Positions 22,802 to 34,668 are shown, counted from the stretch's first letter. The stretch is DNA of 64,000 bases from Vibrio sp. SCSIO 43136 (GCF_023716565.1 NZ_CP071848.1:1-64000); one strand, 5' to 3'. The notes: generated by a model from the letters alone, not told the origin. Made by a program: numbers and translations.

Positions 22802-22863
22802 CCTAATTATTTTTGGAGAAGCAATCTCTTCTGGCTTGTGCCCATCCGACCCAAATAATTAGG
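22802..22863 (-). promoter_or_regulatory. Structured leader RNA candidate (three-way-junction-like)
   Basis: An exact 11-bp inverted repeat CCTAATTATTT (22802-22812) / AAATAATTAGG (22853-22863), extended by GG/CC, closes two small hairpins: AGAAG-6 nt-CTTCT (22817-22832) and GGC-TTGT-GCC (22833-22842). On the minus strand this precedes the 55-codon ORF by 43 nt. The architecture, one long closing stem with two inner hairpins and a conserved-looking single-stranded GTCGGAT stretch, resembles an aptamer. I could not match it to any riboswitch class I know. Confidence 0.5.
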
Positions 22864-23066
22864 GATTCTCAACCACGGCATAAACTCAATGTGTTTATAG
22901 TGCGGTCAAGAAAAAAGCATAACATTTAATCAGCCTATCCGCGAGAAAGAAACACTGTTTTTTGCTGTTTTTTTCACCACTATTGTTTGATGAGATAGCA
23001 TTGCGCCAAGTGAATAAGGCAGATTAATATGAAGTCTGTTGGCTAGTTTGTATTCAAGGAGTGGCT

Positions 23067-23858
23067 ATGTCCTTTTTTAAAAAAACACTCGCAAGTTTTG
23101 GTATCGGCAGTGCAAAAGTGGATACCGTGATCAGCCAAGAGACCCTGATCCCTGGGGAAAAACTTCATGCGACTATTCATGTTTATGGCGGCTCAACGGC
23201 GCAAGAGATCGATAACATAGACGTAAAACTGTGCTGTCAGTACGTGGAGGAAGTTGAAGTAGAGCGTGGCGATAGTGATAGTCGCCGAAAAGAGCGTCAG
23301 AAGCGCACCTATGTTTTAGCCTCTTGGCAACTTCCTTACGCATTTACCATTGAACCGAGCTCGGAACGAGAGTTTGAAGTTGAGCTCGATATGCCATGGA
23401 ACACCCCAGTGACCATTGGGGATGCCAAGGTATGGCTGGACACTGGCTTAGACATTAAGTTAGCGATTGACCCTTCGGATAAAGATGTTTTGACGGTGCG
23501 TCCCGATCCTGTGATGGATGGCATTTTCAAGGCACTCGAAGAGCAGGGCTTACGCATTCGTCAAGTTGAGTGCGAAGCGGCGAAAGGCTTTGAACTTCCT
23601 TTTGTTCAAGAGTTTGAGTTCGTGCCAACCACAGGGCCGTATCACGGGGTGTGGCGAGAGTTGGAAATCGTGGCTTATCGCGACGAGAACAGTATCAAGC
23701 TGTGGTTTGAAATTGATCGTCAGAAGAAAGGTCTTTCCGGTTTGCTGTCCAGTTTCCTAGGCACTGGTGAGTTAAAACGCCACCTCGAAATCGACTCTCA
23801 AGTGACACCTGAGCAAGCGGGTGAACAAGTGCTAAATTATTTGGATCAGACCACCTAA
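23067..23858 (+). CDS. Spo0M-like sporulation-control family protein
   Basis: A 263-residue protein of the Spo0M (arrestin-like fold) family. The start is ATG 23067, with AAGGAG at 23056-23061; the upstream GTG at 23061 overlaps that Shine-Dalgarno. Typical sequence: MSFFKKTLASFGIGSAKVDTVISQ, then beta-rich repeats with a KQRTYVL-like segment, FDLPFVQEFEFVPT-like stretch, and a C-terminal conserved region around GLSGLLSSFLG. Non-sporulating bacteria carry this family; its role there is unknown. It stands alone on the plus strand, 68 bp before trhA. Confidence 0.8.
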   Translation: MSFFKKTLASFGIGSAKVDTVISQETLIPGEKLHATIHVYGGSTAQEIDNIDVKLCCQYVEEVEVERGDSDSRRKERQKRTYVLASWQLPYAFTIEPSSEREFEVELDMPWNTPVTIGDAKVWLDTGLDIKLAIDPSDKDVLTVRPDPVMDGIFKALEEQGLRIRQVECEAAKGFELPFVQEFEFVPTTGPYHGVWRELEIVAYRDENSIKLWFEIDRQKKGLSGLLSSFLGTGELKRHLEIDSQVTPEQAGEQVLNYLDQTT

Positions 23859-23926
23859 AATTTTAGCTTACACTTGTACGCTCAATATGACATACTGATG
23901 CCTCAGTCACGTTTTGAGGGGTCGGT

Positions 23927-24580
23927 ATGTCTGTTGCTACAGCCGCTGAATACAGCAAGAAAGAAGAGCTAATCAACGCTCTTACCCATGCACTTGGCAT
24001 CATTTTTGGCATTATCGGGCTGATTTTTCTGCTGATTAAGTCGGTATCCCACAATGCCGACCCTGTGACCATCACCAGTATGAGTATCTATGGTGGCAGC
24101 ATTATTTTGCTGTTTCTTGCTTCGACTTTATACCACGCTATCAGTTACCCCAAAGCCAAACGTTGGTTAAAGACCTTAGATCATTGTGCTATCTATTTAT
24201 TGATTGCAGGCAGTTACACGCCCTTTTTGTTGGTCAGTCTTCGTACCCCTTTGGCGATTGGGCTGATGATAGTGATTTGGAGCATTGCGCTGGTTGGCAT
24301 ATTGCTCAAGATCGCCTTTGTATATCGTTTTAAGCGCTTATCGCTGGTGAGTTATTTAGCCATGGGTTGGCTGTCATTGATCGTGATATATCAGTTGGCG
24401 CTGCATCTAGATATCGGCGGGCTCACCTTGCTAGCGGTAGGTGGCATCGTTTATTCGTTGGGGGTGATTTTCTATGTGAATAAACGCATCCCATACAACC
24501 ATGCGATTTGGCATGGGTTTGTTCTCGCCGGCTGCGCTTGCCATTTCTTTGCGATTTATTGGTTTGTCACTCCCGTCTAG
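23927..24580 (+). CDS. trhA: Hemolysin III / PAQR-family membrane protein TrhA
   Basis: A seven-helix membrane protein of 217 residues in the hemolysin III branch of the PAQR superfamily. Metal-site and family motifs are present: INALTHALG near 17, [10 protein letters not shown] near 67, [17 protein letters not shown] near 85 and [19 protein letters not shown] near the end. In E. coli, TrhA (YqfA) has been connected to membrane homeostasis; haemolysis is not implied. It converges on trkH with a 4-bp overlap. Confidence 0.87.
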   Translation: MSVATAAEYSKKEELINALTHALGIIFGIIGLIFLLIKSVSHNADPVTITSMSIYGGSIILLFLASTLYHAISYPKAKRWLKTLDHCAIYLLIAGSYTPFLLVSLRTPLAIGLMIVIWSIALVGILLKIAFVYRFKRLSLVSYLAMGWLSLIVIYQLALHLDIGGLTLLAVGGIVYSLGVIFYVNKRIPYNHAIWHGFVLAGCACHFFAIYWFVTPV

Positions 24581-26022
24581 CGACGCCAAAACGCAGGGAA
24601 AAACAGCACTAAAAGGGTAAGGATCTCAAGCCTCCCCATCAGCATACCAATACTTAATACCCATTTGGCTGCATCTGGTAATGGGGCAAAGTTCCCCGTT
24701 GGGCCAATCACTGAGCCCATTCCCGGCCCTACATTGGCGACCGCTGTTACCGCGCCGGAGATACTGGTGACAGGATCAAGTCCTAGCGTACTCAAGATGG
24801 CGGCAATGGTGATGATGGTAATAAAAAACGTCAGGGCAAAAGCCACCACCGAGCGCACGATATCGTCATTCACTGGGCGTTGATTGTATTTTTGCACAAA
24901 TACCCCAGACGGATGCACCAAACGCAGCATCTGCTTGTTCAGCAAAGTGATAGCGATTTGAAAACGAAATACCTTGATGCCGCCAGCCGTTGAACCAGAG
25001 CACCCACCCGCCATCAATAAAAAGGCGAACAGTACCGTAGGCAGTGCGCCCCAAGCTCCGAAATCTTCTAAGCCAAACCCAGTGGTCGTCACCACGGAAA
25101 TGATATTGAATAAAGAGACCCGTAGTGCATCAAGGATGGTATAGCCGTTGTGCAACCATAGCCAAGTCGCCACCACCAATGCACATCCTAATACTAGGTA
25201 AGTAAAGCCTCTGACCTGGGCATCATTAATTAAACTGCTGGCTTGGCGTTTTTTGAGTGCCACGACAAACAGCAAGAACGGCAGTCCCCCCAGATACATA
25301 AACAGAGTACCAACCCAGTGAGCACCATTGCTGAAATGATTCATAGAACCATCGGAGGTGGAGTAGCCACCCGTGGATAGGGTGGTAAAAGCGTGATTGA
25401 TGGCATCAAACAGGTTCATGCCAGTTAGCAGATAGCCAAGAATACATAGCAAGGTCAAACAGAGGTAGACGTTAACAATGTTGATCGCTACGTTCTTCAT
25501 ACGTGGCGAACTCTTCTCTGACCAATCAGAAGATTCGGTTTGAAACAGTCGCATCCCGCCAACATTGAGCATTGGCAAAATAGCCACGCCCATAACGATA
25601 AAACCGATGCCACCTAACCACTGCAAAATCGAGCGCCACAATAAGATGCTCGGTGCCATGGTATCGAGACCGCTTAATACGGTTGAACCGGTTGTGGTGA
25701 TGCCGGACATGGTTTCAAAGTAGGCATCGGTAAAGCTGATGTGATTGATAAATACAAACGGCAAAGCTGCGAAGGCGCTGGCGATAGTCCACACCAAAGA
25801 GGTGATCAAAAACATATCGCGTACCCCAAGTCGAAACTTGGCGGTTCGACCAATAGTTAAGCAAACAAAGGCGACGCTGTGCAAGATGATGACCGATTGG
25901 CCAAATTCGATGAAGCCGCCAGTGCCGGTAAAAAAGGCGACGGCGGTTGGCACATACATAAACAGCGCCAGCTTAGACAACACCAAACCAATGACAAACA
26001 GTATCGGACGAAAATTCACCAT
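24577..26022 (-). CDS. trkH: Trk potassium uptake system, transmembrane subunit TrkH
   Basis: Potassium channel-like subunit of the Trk system, 481 residues with about ten membrane segments in four MPM repeats. Selectivity-filter regions appear as TTTGST, STGGYS, TTTGFG and NVGPGMG. TrkA, its cytosolic NAD(H)-binding gate, is encoded 46 bp upstream, and both belong to the def-fmt-rsmB-trkA-trkH unit. Confidence 0.96.
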   Translation of the reverse strand: MVNFRPILFVIGLVLSKLALFMYVPTAVAFFTGTGGFIEFGQSVIILHSVAFVCLTIGRTAKFRLGVRDMFLITSLVWTIASAFAALPFVFINHISFTDAYFETMSGITTTGSTVLSGLDTMAPSILLWRSILQWLGGIGFIVMGVAILPMLNVGGMRLFQTESSDWSEKSSPRMKNVAINIVNVYLCLTLLCILGYLLTGMNLFDAINHAFTTLSTGGYSTSDGSMNHFSNGAHWVGTLFMYLGGLPFLLFVVALKKRQASSLINDAQVRGFTYLVLGCALVVATWLWLHNGYTILDALRVSLFNIISVVTTTGFGLEDFGAWGALPTVLFAFLLMAGGCSGSTAGGIKVFRFQIAITLLNKQMLRLVHPSGVFVQKYNQRPVNDDIVRSVVAFALTFFITIITIAAILSTLGLDPVTSISGAVTAVANVGPGMGSVIGPTGNFAPLPDAAKWVLSIGMLMGRLEILTLLVLFFPAFWRR

Positions 26023-26068
26023 GCTTACTGACCAGTTTTGTTTTGTGGCTAACGCAGCGTCAATGCGA

Positions 26069-27445
26069 TTAGAGGAAGAACGGGCTCGGTTGGAACAGGC
26101 GCTCCACTTCTGGCACGTATTTCTTATCGACTAAGAACATCACCACGTGATCGTCTTGTTCGATAACCGTGCGGTCATGGGCGATGAGCACTTCTTCACC
26201 ACGTACAATTGCACCAATGGTTGTACCCGGTGGTAATTTGATGTCACCCACGGCACGGCCGACCACTTTAGAGGTGGTTTCATCACCGTGAGCGATGGCT
26301 TCAATGGCTTCAGCGGCCCCTCGGCGCAGAGAGGATACGTTTACGATATCCGCTCGTCGTACGTGAGTAAGCAAGGCAGAAATGGTCGCTTGCTGAGGTG
26401 AGATCGCCACATCGATGGCACCACCTTGAACTAGATCAACGTAAGCACCACGCTGGATAAGCACCATGACTTTTTTAGCGCCCAGACGTTTCGCCAGCAT
26501 CGCAGACATGATGTTGGTTTCATCTTCGTTGGTTAGCGCGATAAATACGTCAACTTGGTCGATGTTCTCTTCGGTCAGTAGCTCTTGGTCTGCAGCATCA
26601 CCACAAAAGACGATGGTATTTTCTAACTGTTCGGAGAGCTTTTCGGCGCGCGGTAAGTTGCGTTCTATCAGCTTAACGCTGTACTGACTCTCAAGGCGCT
26701 TAGCCAAGCTTGAGCCGATGTTACCACCGCCAACAATCATGATGCGGCGATACGGTTTTTCGAGGCGCTGCATTTCACTCATTACTGAGCGAATGTGGTT
26801 GCTGGCTGCGACGAAGAACACTTCGTCATCGGCTTCAATGATGGTGGTGCCTTGCGGACGAATTGGACGCCCTTGACGGAAAATAGCCGCCACACGGGTA
26901 TCGATGTGCGGCATGTGCTCACGTAAGGTCGACAGTGCATTACCCACTAATGGACCACCGTAGTAGGCTTTCACTGCCACTAGGCTGACTTTGCGTTCGG
27001 CAAAGCTCACCACTTGTAGTGCACCAGGGTATTGGATCAGGCGCTCAACATAGCTGGTCACTAGCTCTTCGGGAGCGATTAGGTGATCGACCGGAATCGC
27101 ACCGGATTGAAATAGGGCATCTTTTTGTGCGAGATATTGAGGCGAGCGAATACGTGCCACTCGGTTAGGGGTGTTGAACAGGGTGAAGGCGACCTGACAA
27201 GCCGCCATATTGGTCTCATCGGTATTGGTGACCGCCACCAACATATCAGCATCTTGAGCACCTGCCTCTTGCAGGGTTTCTGGGTGGCTTGCATGACCAT
27301 TTACTACTCGAAGGTCGTATTTGTCTTGCAGCTCTCGTAGGCGCTCACTGTCTCGGTCAACGACCGTGATGTCATTGTTTTCGCCGACTAAGTTTTCCGC
27401 CAAAGTACCGCCAACTTGGCCAGCACCCAAAATGATGATTTTCAT
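26069..27445 (-). CDS. trkA: Trk system potassium uptake protein TrkA
   Basis: Peripheral regulatory subunit of Trk, 458 residues arranged as two RCK modules. Each has a Rossmann nucleotide site: GAGQVGG at 7-13 and [14 protein letters not shown] near 239-252, and each is followed by a TrkA-C domain. It lies 43 bp after rsmB and directly before trkH, so channel and gate are made together. Confidence 0.97.
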   Translation of the reverse strand: MKIIILGAGQVGGTLAENLVGENNDITVVDRDSERLRELQDKYDLRVVNGHASHPETLQEAGAQDADMLVAVTNTDETNMAACQVAFTLFNTPNRVARIRSPQYLAQKDALFQSGAIPVDHLIAPEELVTSYVERLIQYPGALQVVSFAERKVSLVAVKAYYGGPLVGNALSTLREHMPHIDTRVAAIFRQGRPIRPQGTTIIEADDEVFFVAASNHIRSVMSEMQRLEKPYRRIMIVGGGNIGSSLAKRLESQYSVKLIERNLPRAEKLSEQLENTIVFCGDAADQELLTEENIDQVDVFIALTNEDETNIMSAMLAKRLGAKKVMVLIQRGAYVDLVQGGAIDVAISPQQATISALLTHVRRADIVNVSSLRRGAAEAIEAIAHGDETTSKVVGRAVGDIKLPPGTTIGAIVRGEEVLIAHDRTVIEQDDHVVMFLVDKKYVPEVERLFQPSPFFL

Positions 27446-27488
27446 CCTTCACCTGTTGTTCGTTTTGTCGTGGCATTACGCCACTGAC

Positions 27489-28772
27489 TTAATCTGCCTT
27501 ACGCAGCACTGCGTAGTAGAAGCCATCCATATCTTCTTCACCCGGTAGGATCTGACGACCCGGGTTGCTTGGGTCAGAGTCGATAAGCGTGGCATCATCC
27601 TTACGTGCAAGGAACGCTTTCACCTGCTGGCTATTCTCTTGCGGAGTGATAGAACAGGTCGCATAGACTAGCGTACCGCCCGGCTTCAGCTGTTGCCACA
27701 TTGCGTCGATAATTTCGCTCTGGAGTGTTGCCAGCGCCTCAATATCGCTGCCACGACGTAGCCACTTGATATCTGGATGACGACGAATCACACCAGTCGC
27801 AGAACAAGGCGCATCGAGCAAGATGCGATCAAACTGCTCGCCTTGCCACCACTCACTTGGGGTACGTGCATCACCACATACTACTTTTGCTTTCAGGTTA
27901 AGACGCTCAAGATTATCGTAAACACGCTTTAGACGAGTCTCGTCACAATCGATCGCAACCACCTCGGCTTGGTTGTCGGTACGCTCAAGGATATGCGCCG
28001 TTTTACCACCCGGAGCTGCGCAGCAATCTAGGATCAGCTCACCCGCTTTTGGTGTTAAGTACTCAGCCGATAACTGAGCGGCCGCATCTTGTACCGATAC
28101 CCAACCTTGCTCAAAGCCTGGCAGGTTGTACACATCGGTTGGCGACGCCAACTTTAGCGCATCGCTTGCTTGGCTGTGCTCAGTGGCTTCAATGTTTTCA
28201 TTTTTGAGCAGTTCAAGGTACGCCGCTCGGTCATGGTGTTGGCTGTTTACACGCAGCCACATTGGTGCCTTGTGGTTATTGGCTTCAACGATCTGCTCCC
28301 AGCTTTCTGGGTAGGCTTCACGCAGTAGCTTAAGCAGCCAGCTTGGGTGACCATATTTGCCAGCATCGTGAGATACGGCTTTCTGATCCAGCTCTTCTTG
28401 GCTGCGCTGGTAGTTGCGCAGTACAGCATTGATAAGACCACGTAGACGTGGACCTTTCAGCGTTTTGGTGCCTTCAACCGTTTCACCGACAGCAGCGTGA
28501 GCTGGGATACGCATAAAGCTCAGTTGGTAGATGCCCACCAAAATCAGGAAGTGGAACACACGCTGTTTGCCTTTTAACGGCTTATCCATCAACTCATTGG
28601 TGGTCGACTCTAAGCGTGGCAGGTAGCGCAATACGCCGTAGCAAATCTCTTGCAACAGCGCATGGTCTCTTGGGCGGATTTCCTGTTGAGCAACAGGCAA
28701 TACGTTAGATAGGGACTGTCCTTGATCCACTACTTGAAACAGCACTTTGGCTGCGGCGGCACGTACGTTCAT
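27489..28772 (-). CDS. rsmB: 16S rRNA m5C967 methyltransferase RsmB
   Basis: SAM-dependent methyltransferase of 427 residues. The N-terminal third is a NusB-like RNA-binding domain; the catalytic part shows the SAM motif [31 protein letters not shown] and [13 protein letters not shown], with the two catalytic cysteines. Its start overlaps the fmt stop by one base (TAATG). Confidence 0.96.
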   Translation of the reverse strand: MNVRAAAAKVLFQVVDQGQSLSNVLPVAQQEIRPRDHALLQEICYGVLRYLPRLESTTNELMDKPLKGKQRVFHFLILVGIYQLSFMRIPAHAAVGETVEGTKTLKGPRLRGLINAVLRNYQRSQEELDQKAVSHDAGKYGHPSWLLKLLREAYPESWEQIVEANNHKAPMWLRVNSQHHDRAAYLELLKNENIEATEHSQASDALKLASPTDVYNLPGFEQGWVSVQDAAAQLSAEYLTPKAGELILDCCAAPGGKTAHILERTDNQAEVVAIDCDETRLKRVYDNLERLNLKAKVVCGDARTPSEWWQGEQFDRILLDAPCSATGVIRRHPDIKWLRRGSDIEALATLQSEIIDAMWQQLKPGGTLVYATCSITPQENSQQVKAFLARKDDATLIDSDPSNPGRQILPGEEDMDGFYYAVLRKAD

Positions 28773-29734
28773 TAGTTCTCTCGCTTAAGGGGTAGCTGAC
28801 TGCCAACTTCAAACCAGCTGCTGCGGGCGTTTAGGATATCTTGTACTGACATCGCTTTCTTACCCGGTACCTGTAACTGTTCTAGTACTAGCACTTGTTT
28901 GCCAGTTGCCACATAGATACCTGTCTTATCAGCTTTCAAGATGGCGCCAGCAGGCTTATCTGAAGACTCAGCTTCCACTCGGCTCTGCCACACTTTGACG
29001 TTTTGATCGGAAACGATAAAGTAGCTCATCGGCCACGGGTTAAATGCACGCACGCAACGCTCGATATGCTCAGCATCATCTTGCCAGTCGATAAGCGCTT
29101 CTTCTTTGCTTAGTTTCTTGGCATAGTTAGCCAGCTCATCATCTTGCTTGGTTGCAACAGCAGTGCCTGCAGCGATATCTGCTAGACACTCAACCATTGC
29201 GGTCGGACCAAGTTTTGCCAGCTTTTCATACATAGAAGCGCTGGTGTCCGTTGCATCGATAGGGGTGGTAGCAATCTTTAGCATATCACCAGTATCTAGA
29301 CCGATATCCATCTGCATGATAGTCACGCCTGTCTCGTTATCACCCGCCCAGATTGAGCGTTGGATCGGCGCAGCACCACGCCAGCGAGGCAGGATAGAAC
29401 CGTGCACGTTGATGCAGCCAAGACGAGGGGTATCAAGAACCACTTGAGGCAGCAGTAGGCCATACGCTACGACAACCATGATGTCAGCGTTTAGTTCAGC
29501 AAGCTGCTGTTTCGCTTCATCAGATTTAAAGTTCTCTGGCTGATAAACCGGAATGTTGTTTTCCAGCGCGATGTTTTTCACTGGACTAGCAGTTAGCTTC
29601 TTGCCACGACCCGCTGGGCGGTCTGGCTGGGTGTAAACTGCAATAACTTCGTGCTCCGAAGACAACAACGCCGCCAAGTGGCGGGCGGCGAAGTCCGGAG
29701 TACCTGCAAAGACAATACGTAGTGACTGGCTCAA
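28772..29734 (-). CDS. fmt: Methionyl-tRNA formyltransferase
   Basis: Formylates initiator Met-tRNA using 10-formyltetrahydrofolate. 320 residues with [20 protein letters not shown] at the N-terminus, [12 protein letters not shown], and the formyl-transfer site [17 protein letters not shown] with HGSILP and the following D in [17 protein letters not shown]. It sits 13 bp after def, the enzyme that later removes the formyl group. Confidence 0.97.
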   Translation of the reverse strand: MSQSLRIVFAGTPDFAARHLAALLSSEHEVIAVYTQPDRPAGRGKKLTASPVKNIALENNIPVYQPENFKSDEAKQQLAELNADIMVVVAYGLLLPQVVLDTPRLGCINVHGSILPRWRGAAPIQRSIWAGDNETGVTIMQMDIGLDTGDMLKIATTPIDATDTSASMYEKLAKLGPTAMVECLADIAAGTAVATKQDDELANYAKKLSKEEALIDWQDDAEHIERCVRAFNPWPMSYFIVSDQNVKVWQSRVEAESSDKPAGAILKADKTGIYVATGKQVLVLEQLQVPGKKAMSVQDILNARSSWFEVGSQLPLKREN

Positions 29735-29747
29735 GGTAACCTCGTGA

Positions 29748-30260
29748 TTATTTGTTTTTTTCGTTGAAACGTTTGATTTTTTCTAGCTTATCTTTAATAC
29801 GCTTGCGCTTAAGCGGCGATAGGTAATCAACGAACAGCTTGCCTTCTAGGTGGTCAAGCTCATGCTGAACACAGATAGCTAGCAGATCATCCGCTTCGAA
29901 AGTGAACTCTTCACCTTCACGGTTCAGTGCTTTTACTGAAACTTCTGATGCACGAGCAACCAGTGCGCGAGCGCCCGGTACCGATAGACAGCCTTCTTCA
30001 ATGCCATCTTCGCCGCGCTTGTCGGTGATCTCTGGGTTGATAAGCACCATCGGCTCATCACGAGTCTCAGAGATATCAATAACCACGATACGCTGGTGGA
30101 TATCTACTTGAGTAGCCGCAAGGCCGATACCTTCTTCGTCGTACATGGTTTCAATCATGTCATCAACGATGGTTTGAATTTCTGGGGTGACTTCTTCTAC
30201 CGGTTTGGCGACGGTACGTAGACGCTCGTCCGGGAAAGTTAATACTTGTAATACAGACAT
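29748..30260 (-). CDS. def: Peptide deformylase
   Basis: Metal hydrolase that removes the N-formyl group from new polypeptides. 170 residues from ATG 30260 ([15 protein letters not shown]); a GTG two codons upstream is unlikely. All three family motifs are present: GIGLAATQ near 45, EGCLSVPG near 90 and QHELDHLEG near 133. It heads the minus-strand unit and is divergent from the LysM gene. Confidence 0.97.
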   Translation of the reverse strand: MSVLQVLTFPDERLRTVAKPVEEVTPEIQTIVDDMIETMYDEEGIGLAATQVDIHQRIVVIDISETRDEPMVLINPEITDKRGEDGIEEGCLSVPGARALVARASEVSVKALNREGEEFTFEADDLLAICVQHELDHLEGKLFVDYLSPLKRKRIKDKLEKIKRFNEKNK

Positions 30261-30377
30261 ATACACTCTAAATGTTGAACTGTGCCGAAGCAGCTAAATC
30301 CTGATTGGCTCAATTCTAGACATTTTATACCCCAAATGACAGCATCCAAAGCAATCTGCCGCTAGGGAGCTATTGGG

Positions 30378-31364
30378 ATGAAAGGGAAATTGAGCAAGGT
30401 TAGCCGTGTTATGAGCATCAGTTTAGCATGCCTGATGAGCAATAGTCTTGCCTGGGCAGGCAGCTTAGATTTTCGCCAAGACGCACCCAGCCAATACACG
30501 ATTAAAAAAGGCGACACTTTGTGGGATATTTCCGAGCTGTATCTCAAATCTCCATGGCGTTGGCCCGAGCTTTGGCAAGCAAATCAGTACATTCAAAATC
30601 CCCATCTTATCTATCCCGGTGATAGCTTGTGGTTAACTTGGAAAGATGGCGTGCCGACGCTGCGCTTATCCAGACAAGATGCCCCCAATACTGTGGCGAT
30701 CGCTCCCGTGATCAATTCACAAACTGAGCAGCAAATACAGCGAATCAGGTTGGTGTCATCAAGCGATCTAGAAGGTGCGAATCAGATTGAATCGGGCCTT
30801 AATCAACGCACTCTATTTAGTGCTGGCGACTTGGTGCACCTTCAGCATGCGGTAGAAAATACTCGCTATGCCATCTACCGAACCGTCTCAACACATTCAG
30901 TAATAGGGCGCGATGACGACATGTTGGTATTAAAGCAACTTGGCAGCGTTACCCTAGTCGATATAAAAGATAACCAAAGTCGGATTGCACAAATTGAAGG
31001 CAATACCTTGGAAGTCAAAGCTGGGGATTGGGTACTTCCCGTATTGTTGTCGACGGATGAACCTATCGAGCCAACGCCTGCACCATCAGAGCTGACAGCG
31101 ACCATTTTGGGTAATACTGAGAATAGTCACTACAGCTACCAAGACGCCATCGTGGTGATAGACAAAGGTTATGCCGACGGGATTGAATTAGGCCAAGTGT
31201 TTCGGCTAGTTGAGTCACAAGAGTTAGCCAGTCTGCCCAATCAGACTTTAGGTTTGGCGATGGTGCTTAAAAGTTATCATCACTACAGTTTGGCTAAAGT
31301 CACCGCCAGTCATCAGCCGATCGCCAATCAGACCCTGTTGATAGCCCCTGAGACGCAAGAGTGA
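30378..31364 (+). CDS. Exported LysM-domain protein upstream of dprA
   Basis: A 328-residue envelope protein with a signal peptide (cleavage near SLAWAG, residue 27) and one LysM domain at about 37-87 (YTIKKGDTLWDISELYLKSPWRWPELWQANQYIQ region), which binds peptidoglycan. The remaining 240 residues are of unknown fold. Its stop overlaps the dprA GTG start (GTGA), indicating translational coupling. Vibrio and related genera keep this LysM gene in front of dprA; the functional reason is not known. Confidence 0.88.
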   Translation: MKGKLSKVSRVMSISLACLMSNSLAWAGSLDFRQDAPSQYTIKKGDTLWDISELYLKSPWRWPELWQANQYIQNPHLIYPGDSLWLTWKDGVPTLRLSRQDAPNTVAIAPVINSQTEQQIQRIRLVSSSDLEGANQIESGLNQRTLFSAGDLVHLQHAVENTRYAIYRTVSTHSVIGRDDDMLVLKQLGSVTLVDIKDNQSRIAQIEGNTLEVKAGDWVLPVLLSTDEPIEPTPAPSELTATILGNTENSHYSYQDAIVVIDKGYADGIELGQVFRLVESQELASLPNQTLGLAMVLKSYHHYSLAKVTASHQPIANQTLLIAPETQE

Positions 31365-32458
31365 ATTCACCTGATATTTGGATTCGCTTGTGCGCCGCTC
31401 CCGGTTTAGGCGCTGTAAAGGTCGCCAAACTGGTGGCTAAAGTCGGTGCCAAGCAGTTAGCTGCCGCCGATCAAAGCGAGCTTGCCACCTACGGCTTATC
31501 AACCACTCAAACTAAGGTAGTGTCAGATCACAATCACCCCAGTGTTGTGAGTGCACTGGAGTGGCAACAAGCGAGTACAGAGCATCACATTATTACCCTA
31601 GACAGCGTGCACTATCCGCCATTGCTGGCACAGGCGCCAGCAGCGCCTCCGGTGCTATACGTCAAAGGTGACCTAGATACCTTAAAGCAGCCACAGATAG
31701 CCATTGTCGGCAGTCGTAACGCCTCTCCGGATGGGCTCGACAACGCTTACCATTTTGCCCACCACTTAGCAAAAAGCGGGTTCACCATCACCAGTGGCTT
31801 AGCGTTAGGCATTGATGGCCGAGCACATAAAGGTGCACTTGATGCGCAAGGCACGACGGTCGCCGCACTAGGTTGTGGGCTCAATAGGCTCTACCCAGCT
31901 AAACATAAGCGGTTATCTCAGCAAGTTGCAGAAAATGGTGCCTTGGTATCAGAATTGCCACCCGATACACCGCCAAGAGCGGATTTCTTTCCACGTCGCA
32001 ATCGAATTATCAGTGGCTTATCTGCTGGGGTGCTGGTGATTGAAGCAGCGCAAAAGAGTGGCTCTCTCATCACCGCAAGATACGCACTGGAGCAAGGGCG
32101 AGAGGTGTTTGCCTTACCCGGTTCCATTCATAACCCCAACGCACGAGGGTGTAACGACTTGATAAGAGATGGCGCTTCGCTTATCCAGTGTAGTCAACAG
32201 TTACTCGAAGAAGTTGAATCTTTGGTGACATGGTCAATAAGCCAACAAACATCTATATTTGAAGTAGAAGACGATGTACAAGAATTGCCATTTCCTCAAC
32301 TAATGGCTAACGTAGGGTTTGAACCAACACCCGTTGATATTCTTGCACAGCGCACCCATATACCTGTGCATGAAGTCATGATGCAACTGCTGGAGCTTGA
32401 GCTCGATGGGCACGTTGCTGCTGTACCTGGTGGCTATATTCGAAAGGGGAGGGGCTAG
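31361..32458 (+). CDS. dprA: DNA-processing protein DprA (Smf)
   Basis: DprA protects incoming single-stranded DNA and loads RecA during natural transformation. 365 residues from a GTG start overlapping the LysM gene. The Rossmann-like core is clear: [46 protein letters not shown] and [22 protein letters not shown], followed by a C-terminal winged-helix DML1-type domain. With comM it gives the window two natural-competence genes. Confidence 0.95.
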   Translation: MNSPDIWIRLCAAPGLGAVKVAKLVAKVGAKQLAAADQSELATYGLSTTQTKVVSDHNHPSVVSALEWQQASTEHHIITLDSVHYPPLLAQAPAAPPVLYVKGDLDTLKQPQIAIVGSRNASPDGLDNAYHFAHHLAKSGFTITSGLALGIDGRAHKGALDAQGTTVAALGCGLNRLYPAKHKRLSQQVAENGALVSELPPDTPPRADFFPRRNRIISGLSAGVLVIEAAQKSGSLITARYALEQGREVFALPGSIHNPNARGCNDLIRDGASLIQCSQQLLEEVESLVTWSISQQTSIFEVEDDVQELPFPQLMANVGFEPTPVDILAQRTHIPVHEVMMQLLELELDGHVAAVPGGYIRKGRG

Positions 32459-32460
32459 CT

Positions 32461-32934
32461 ATGATGGATATTCTGATGTATCTATTCGAGACATACATCC
32501 ACAGCGATGTGGAGCTGAATGTCGACCAAGATGAGCTGGAAGATGAGCTTAAACGCGCTGGTTTCCACCAAGATGAAATTTACAAAGCCCTGAATTGGTT
32601 AGAAGAGTTGGCTGCATTGCAGCAAACCGATGCTCAATCTGCCATTGCAACGGGGTCGTCGACTTCGACACGTATTTATACCGATAAAGAGTGCATGCGC
32701 CTAGATATTGAGTGTCGTGGCTTTTTGTTGTTCTTAGAGCAGGTCAAAGTGCTGACGAACGAAACTCGTGAGTTAGTCCTAGACCGAGTCATGGGATTGG
32801 AAACACAGGACTTCCAACTCGATGATCTAAAGTGGATTGTATTGTTGGTGTTGTTTAATGTACCTGGCAATGAAAATGCGTACACCCAGATGGAAGAGTT
32901 GTTGTACACCACAGAAACTGGAGTGCTGCATTAA
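32461..32934 (+). CDS. smg: Smg family protein (DUF494)
   Basis: 157 residues with the family start [25 protein letters not shown] and the ends [11 protein letters not shown] and [22 protein letters not shown]. Function undefined; the gene nearly always follows dprA. It begins 2 bp after the dprA stop and ends directly against yrdD. Confidence 0.94.
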   Translation: MMDILMYLFETYIHSDVELNVDQDELEDELKRAGFHQDEIYKALNWLEELAALQQTDAQSAIATGSSTSTRIYTDKECMRLDIECRGFLLFLEQVKVLTNETRELVLDRVMGLETQDFQLDDLKWIVLLVLFNVPGNENAYTQMEELLYTTETGVLH

Positions 32935-33495
32935 TTGAGCGGTAAAATCGATCACAGCCTATTTTCGGCTCATGAACACGCACTAGAGAGCCAAGATTGC
33001 CCCCAGTGTGATGGTAAGTTGAGCCTGAAACATGGCAAGCACGGCCCATTTCTTGGCTGTGGAAACTACCCAAGTTGTGACTATATTCAGCCCCTGCATC
33101 AAAATGATGGTCACGTGGTCAAAGAACTTGGTGTTCCATGTCCAGAGTGTGGTAACGAACTCCTGCTTCGCCAAGGCCGCTACGGTATGTTCATTGGATG
33201 CAGTGCTTATCCGCAGTGTCAGCACATCGAGTCTTTGGATCAGCCAACTGAAAAATCACAACTCGAGGTCGCTTGCCCTGAGTGTGGTAAAGGCCAATTA
33301 ACCGAGCGTAAATCTCGTTATGGTAAAACTTTTTATGCTTGCGATCAGTACCCTAAATGCAAGTTTGCGGTCAATCACAAACCAATGCGTGGGGTCTGCT
33401 CGAAGTGCCAGTTCCCACTCTTAATTGAGAAGAAGCTCGCCAGTGGCATTAAGCTGCAATGTGCAGATCGTAAGTGTCAGCACACCCAAGCATAA
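32935..33495 (+). CDS. yrdD: YrdD-type topoisomerase zinc-ribbon protein
   Basis: 186 residues made of repeated C4 zinc ribbons of the topoisomerase I C-terminal type: CPQCDGKL...CGNYPSC, CPECGNEL...CSAYPQC, CPECGKGQ...CDQYPKC, then CSKCQFPLL. It probably binds single-stranded nucleic acid; no enzymatic domain is present. The start is TTG 32935, immediately after the smg TAA, so it may depend on translational coupling. A terminator follows. Confidence 0.9.
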   Translation: MSGKIDHSLFSAHEHALESQDCPQCDGKLSLKHGKHGPFLGCGNYPSCDYIQPLHQNDGHVVKELGVPCPECGNELLLRQGRYGMFIGCSAYPQCQHIESLDQPTEKSQLEVACPECGKGQLTERKSRYGKTFYACDQYPKCKFAVNHKPMRGVCSKCQFPLLIEKKLASGIKLQCADRKCQHTQA

Positions 33496-33505
33496 AACCT
33501 GAAAA

Positions 33506-33533
33506 AAACGGCGCATCATTCGATGCGCCGTTT
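33506..33533. terminator. Bidirectional terminator between yrdD and purK
   Basis: Stem CGGCGCATC / GATGCGCCG with an ATTC loop, flanked by AAA and TTT. It lies between convergent genes. Confidence 0.85.
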
Positions 33534-33555
33534 CTATATCATCTAAGTTATTTGC

Positions 33556-34668
33556 TTAGCGAGGCAGTGCCGGGAAAGCCTCGGCACTTAGTACCTGACC
33601 AAGCTCAAGCAGTGCTTGTTGTAGCGCTTGCTGACTATCCGCCGATACGTTGATATGCCCCATCTTACGACCAGGACGTTTATCTTTGCCGTACCAGTGG
33701 ATATGACAGCTTGGCATTGCCAATACTTCTTCTGGCAGCGTGTCTTCACCGAGAATGTTCACCATCGCTGTTGGGCGTAGTAGACGAGTATCACCCAAAG
33801 GCATACCGCATACCGCACGTAGGTGGTTCTCAAACTGACAAACCGATGCGCCTTGTTGGCTCCAGTGACCCGAGTTGTGTACGCGCGGCGCAATCTCGTT
33901 AACCAGTAGCTCACCTTTTACATCGAAGAACTCAAGTGCAAGCACGCCAACATAATCGAGGCTTTCTGCTACCGCTGTGAACATCTGCTTCGCTTGTGCT
34001 TGCAGTGTTTCATCTTCAATAGCGGTTGATAGGCTTAGTACGCCATTGGTGTGTACGTTCTCAGCCAGCGGGTAAACCGCAATCTCGTCTTCTTGGTTGC
34101 GAGCACCGACCAGAGAAACCTCACGGCAGAAAGGCACAAACTCTTCAGCAACGATAGCTTGAGTTGGGGTGTCTGCAATGCACTGCGCCATTTCAGTCCA
34201 GATCTGATCCGCATCGGCAGCATCTTTTAGACGCCATTGACCTTTACCGTCGTAACCACCTAGAGCACTTTTCAGCACCATAGGGATGCCAACATGGGCA
34301 ATCGCCTTATCGAAATCTTCACGAGTCTCGATCACTGCATACTTCGCATTCTTCACACCCGCATTATCGAGTAGTGCTTTTTCAATGCGGCGATCACCAC
34401 CGGCTTTGATAGCGTCAGTGGTTGGGTAGAACTTGCCGCTCTTCTCACACACATCCAGCACATCGTGAGGGATATGTTCAAACTCAGCCGTGATCACATC
34501 AGCACTATCGATAGCGGCTTGCAGGCCGTTACCGATCACCTGCTGCGTCAGTGGGTGCACGATATTCTCGCTGCCCACATCAAATGCAGAGATCTTGATA
34601 TTTAGTGGTGCGCCAGCAAGTGACATCATTCGAGCCAGCTGACCAGCACCTAGTACCAGCACGTGCAT
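33556..34668 (-). CDS. purK: 5-(carboxyamino)imidazole ribonucleotide synthase
   Basis: ATP-grasp enzyme of purine synthesis that makes N5-CAIR, 370 residues. The start [15 protein letters not shown], the ATP-grasp segment [15 protein letters not shown] and the metal site [22 protein letters not shown] are diagnostic. It is 4 bp downstream of purE, its pathway successor. Confidence 0.96.
   Translation of the reverse strand: MHVLVLGAGQLARMMSLAGAPLNIKISAFDVGSENIVHPLTQQVIGNGLQAAIDSADVITAEFEHIPHDVLDVCEKSGKFYPTTDAIKAGGDRRIEKALLDNAGVKNAKYAVIETREDFDKAIAHVGIPMVLKSALGGYDGKGQWRLKDAADADQIWTEMAQCIADTPTQAIVAEEFVPFCREVSLVGARNQEDEIAVYPLAENVHTNGVLSLSTAIEDETLQAQAKQMFTAVAESLDYVGVLALEFFDVKGELLVNEIAPRVHNSGHWSQQGASVCQFENHLRAVCGMPLGDTRLLRPTAMVNILGEDTLPEEVLAMPSCHIHWYGKDKRPGRKMGHINVSADSQQALQQALLELGQVLSAEAFPALPR

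Noticed and set aside
22802..22863. Leader considered as RyhB, GEMM/c-di-GMP, fluoride or ZTP element
   Set aside because: None of their conserved cores that I remember can be found; kept as unassigned.
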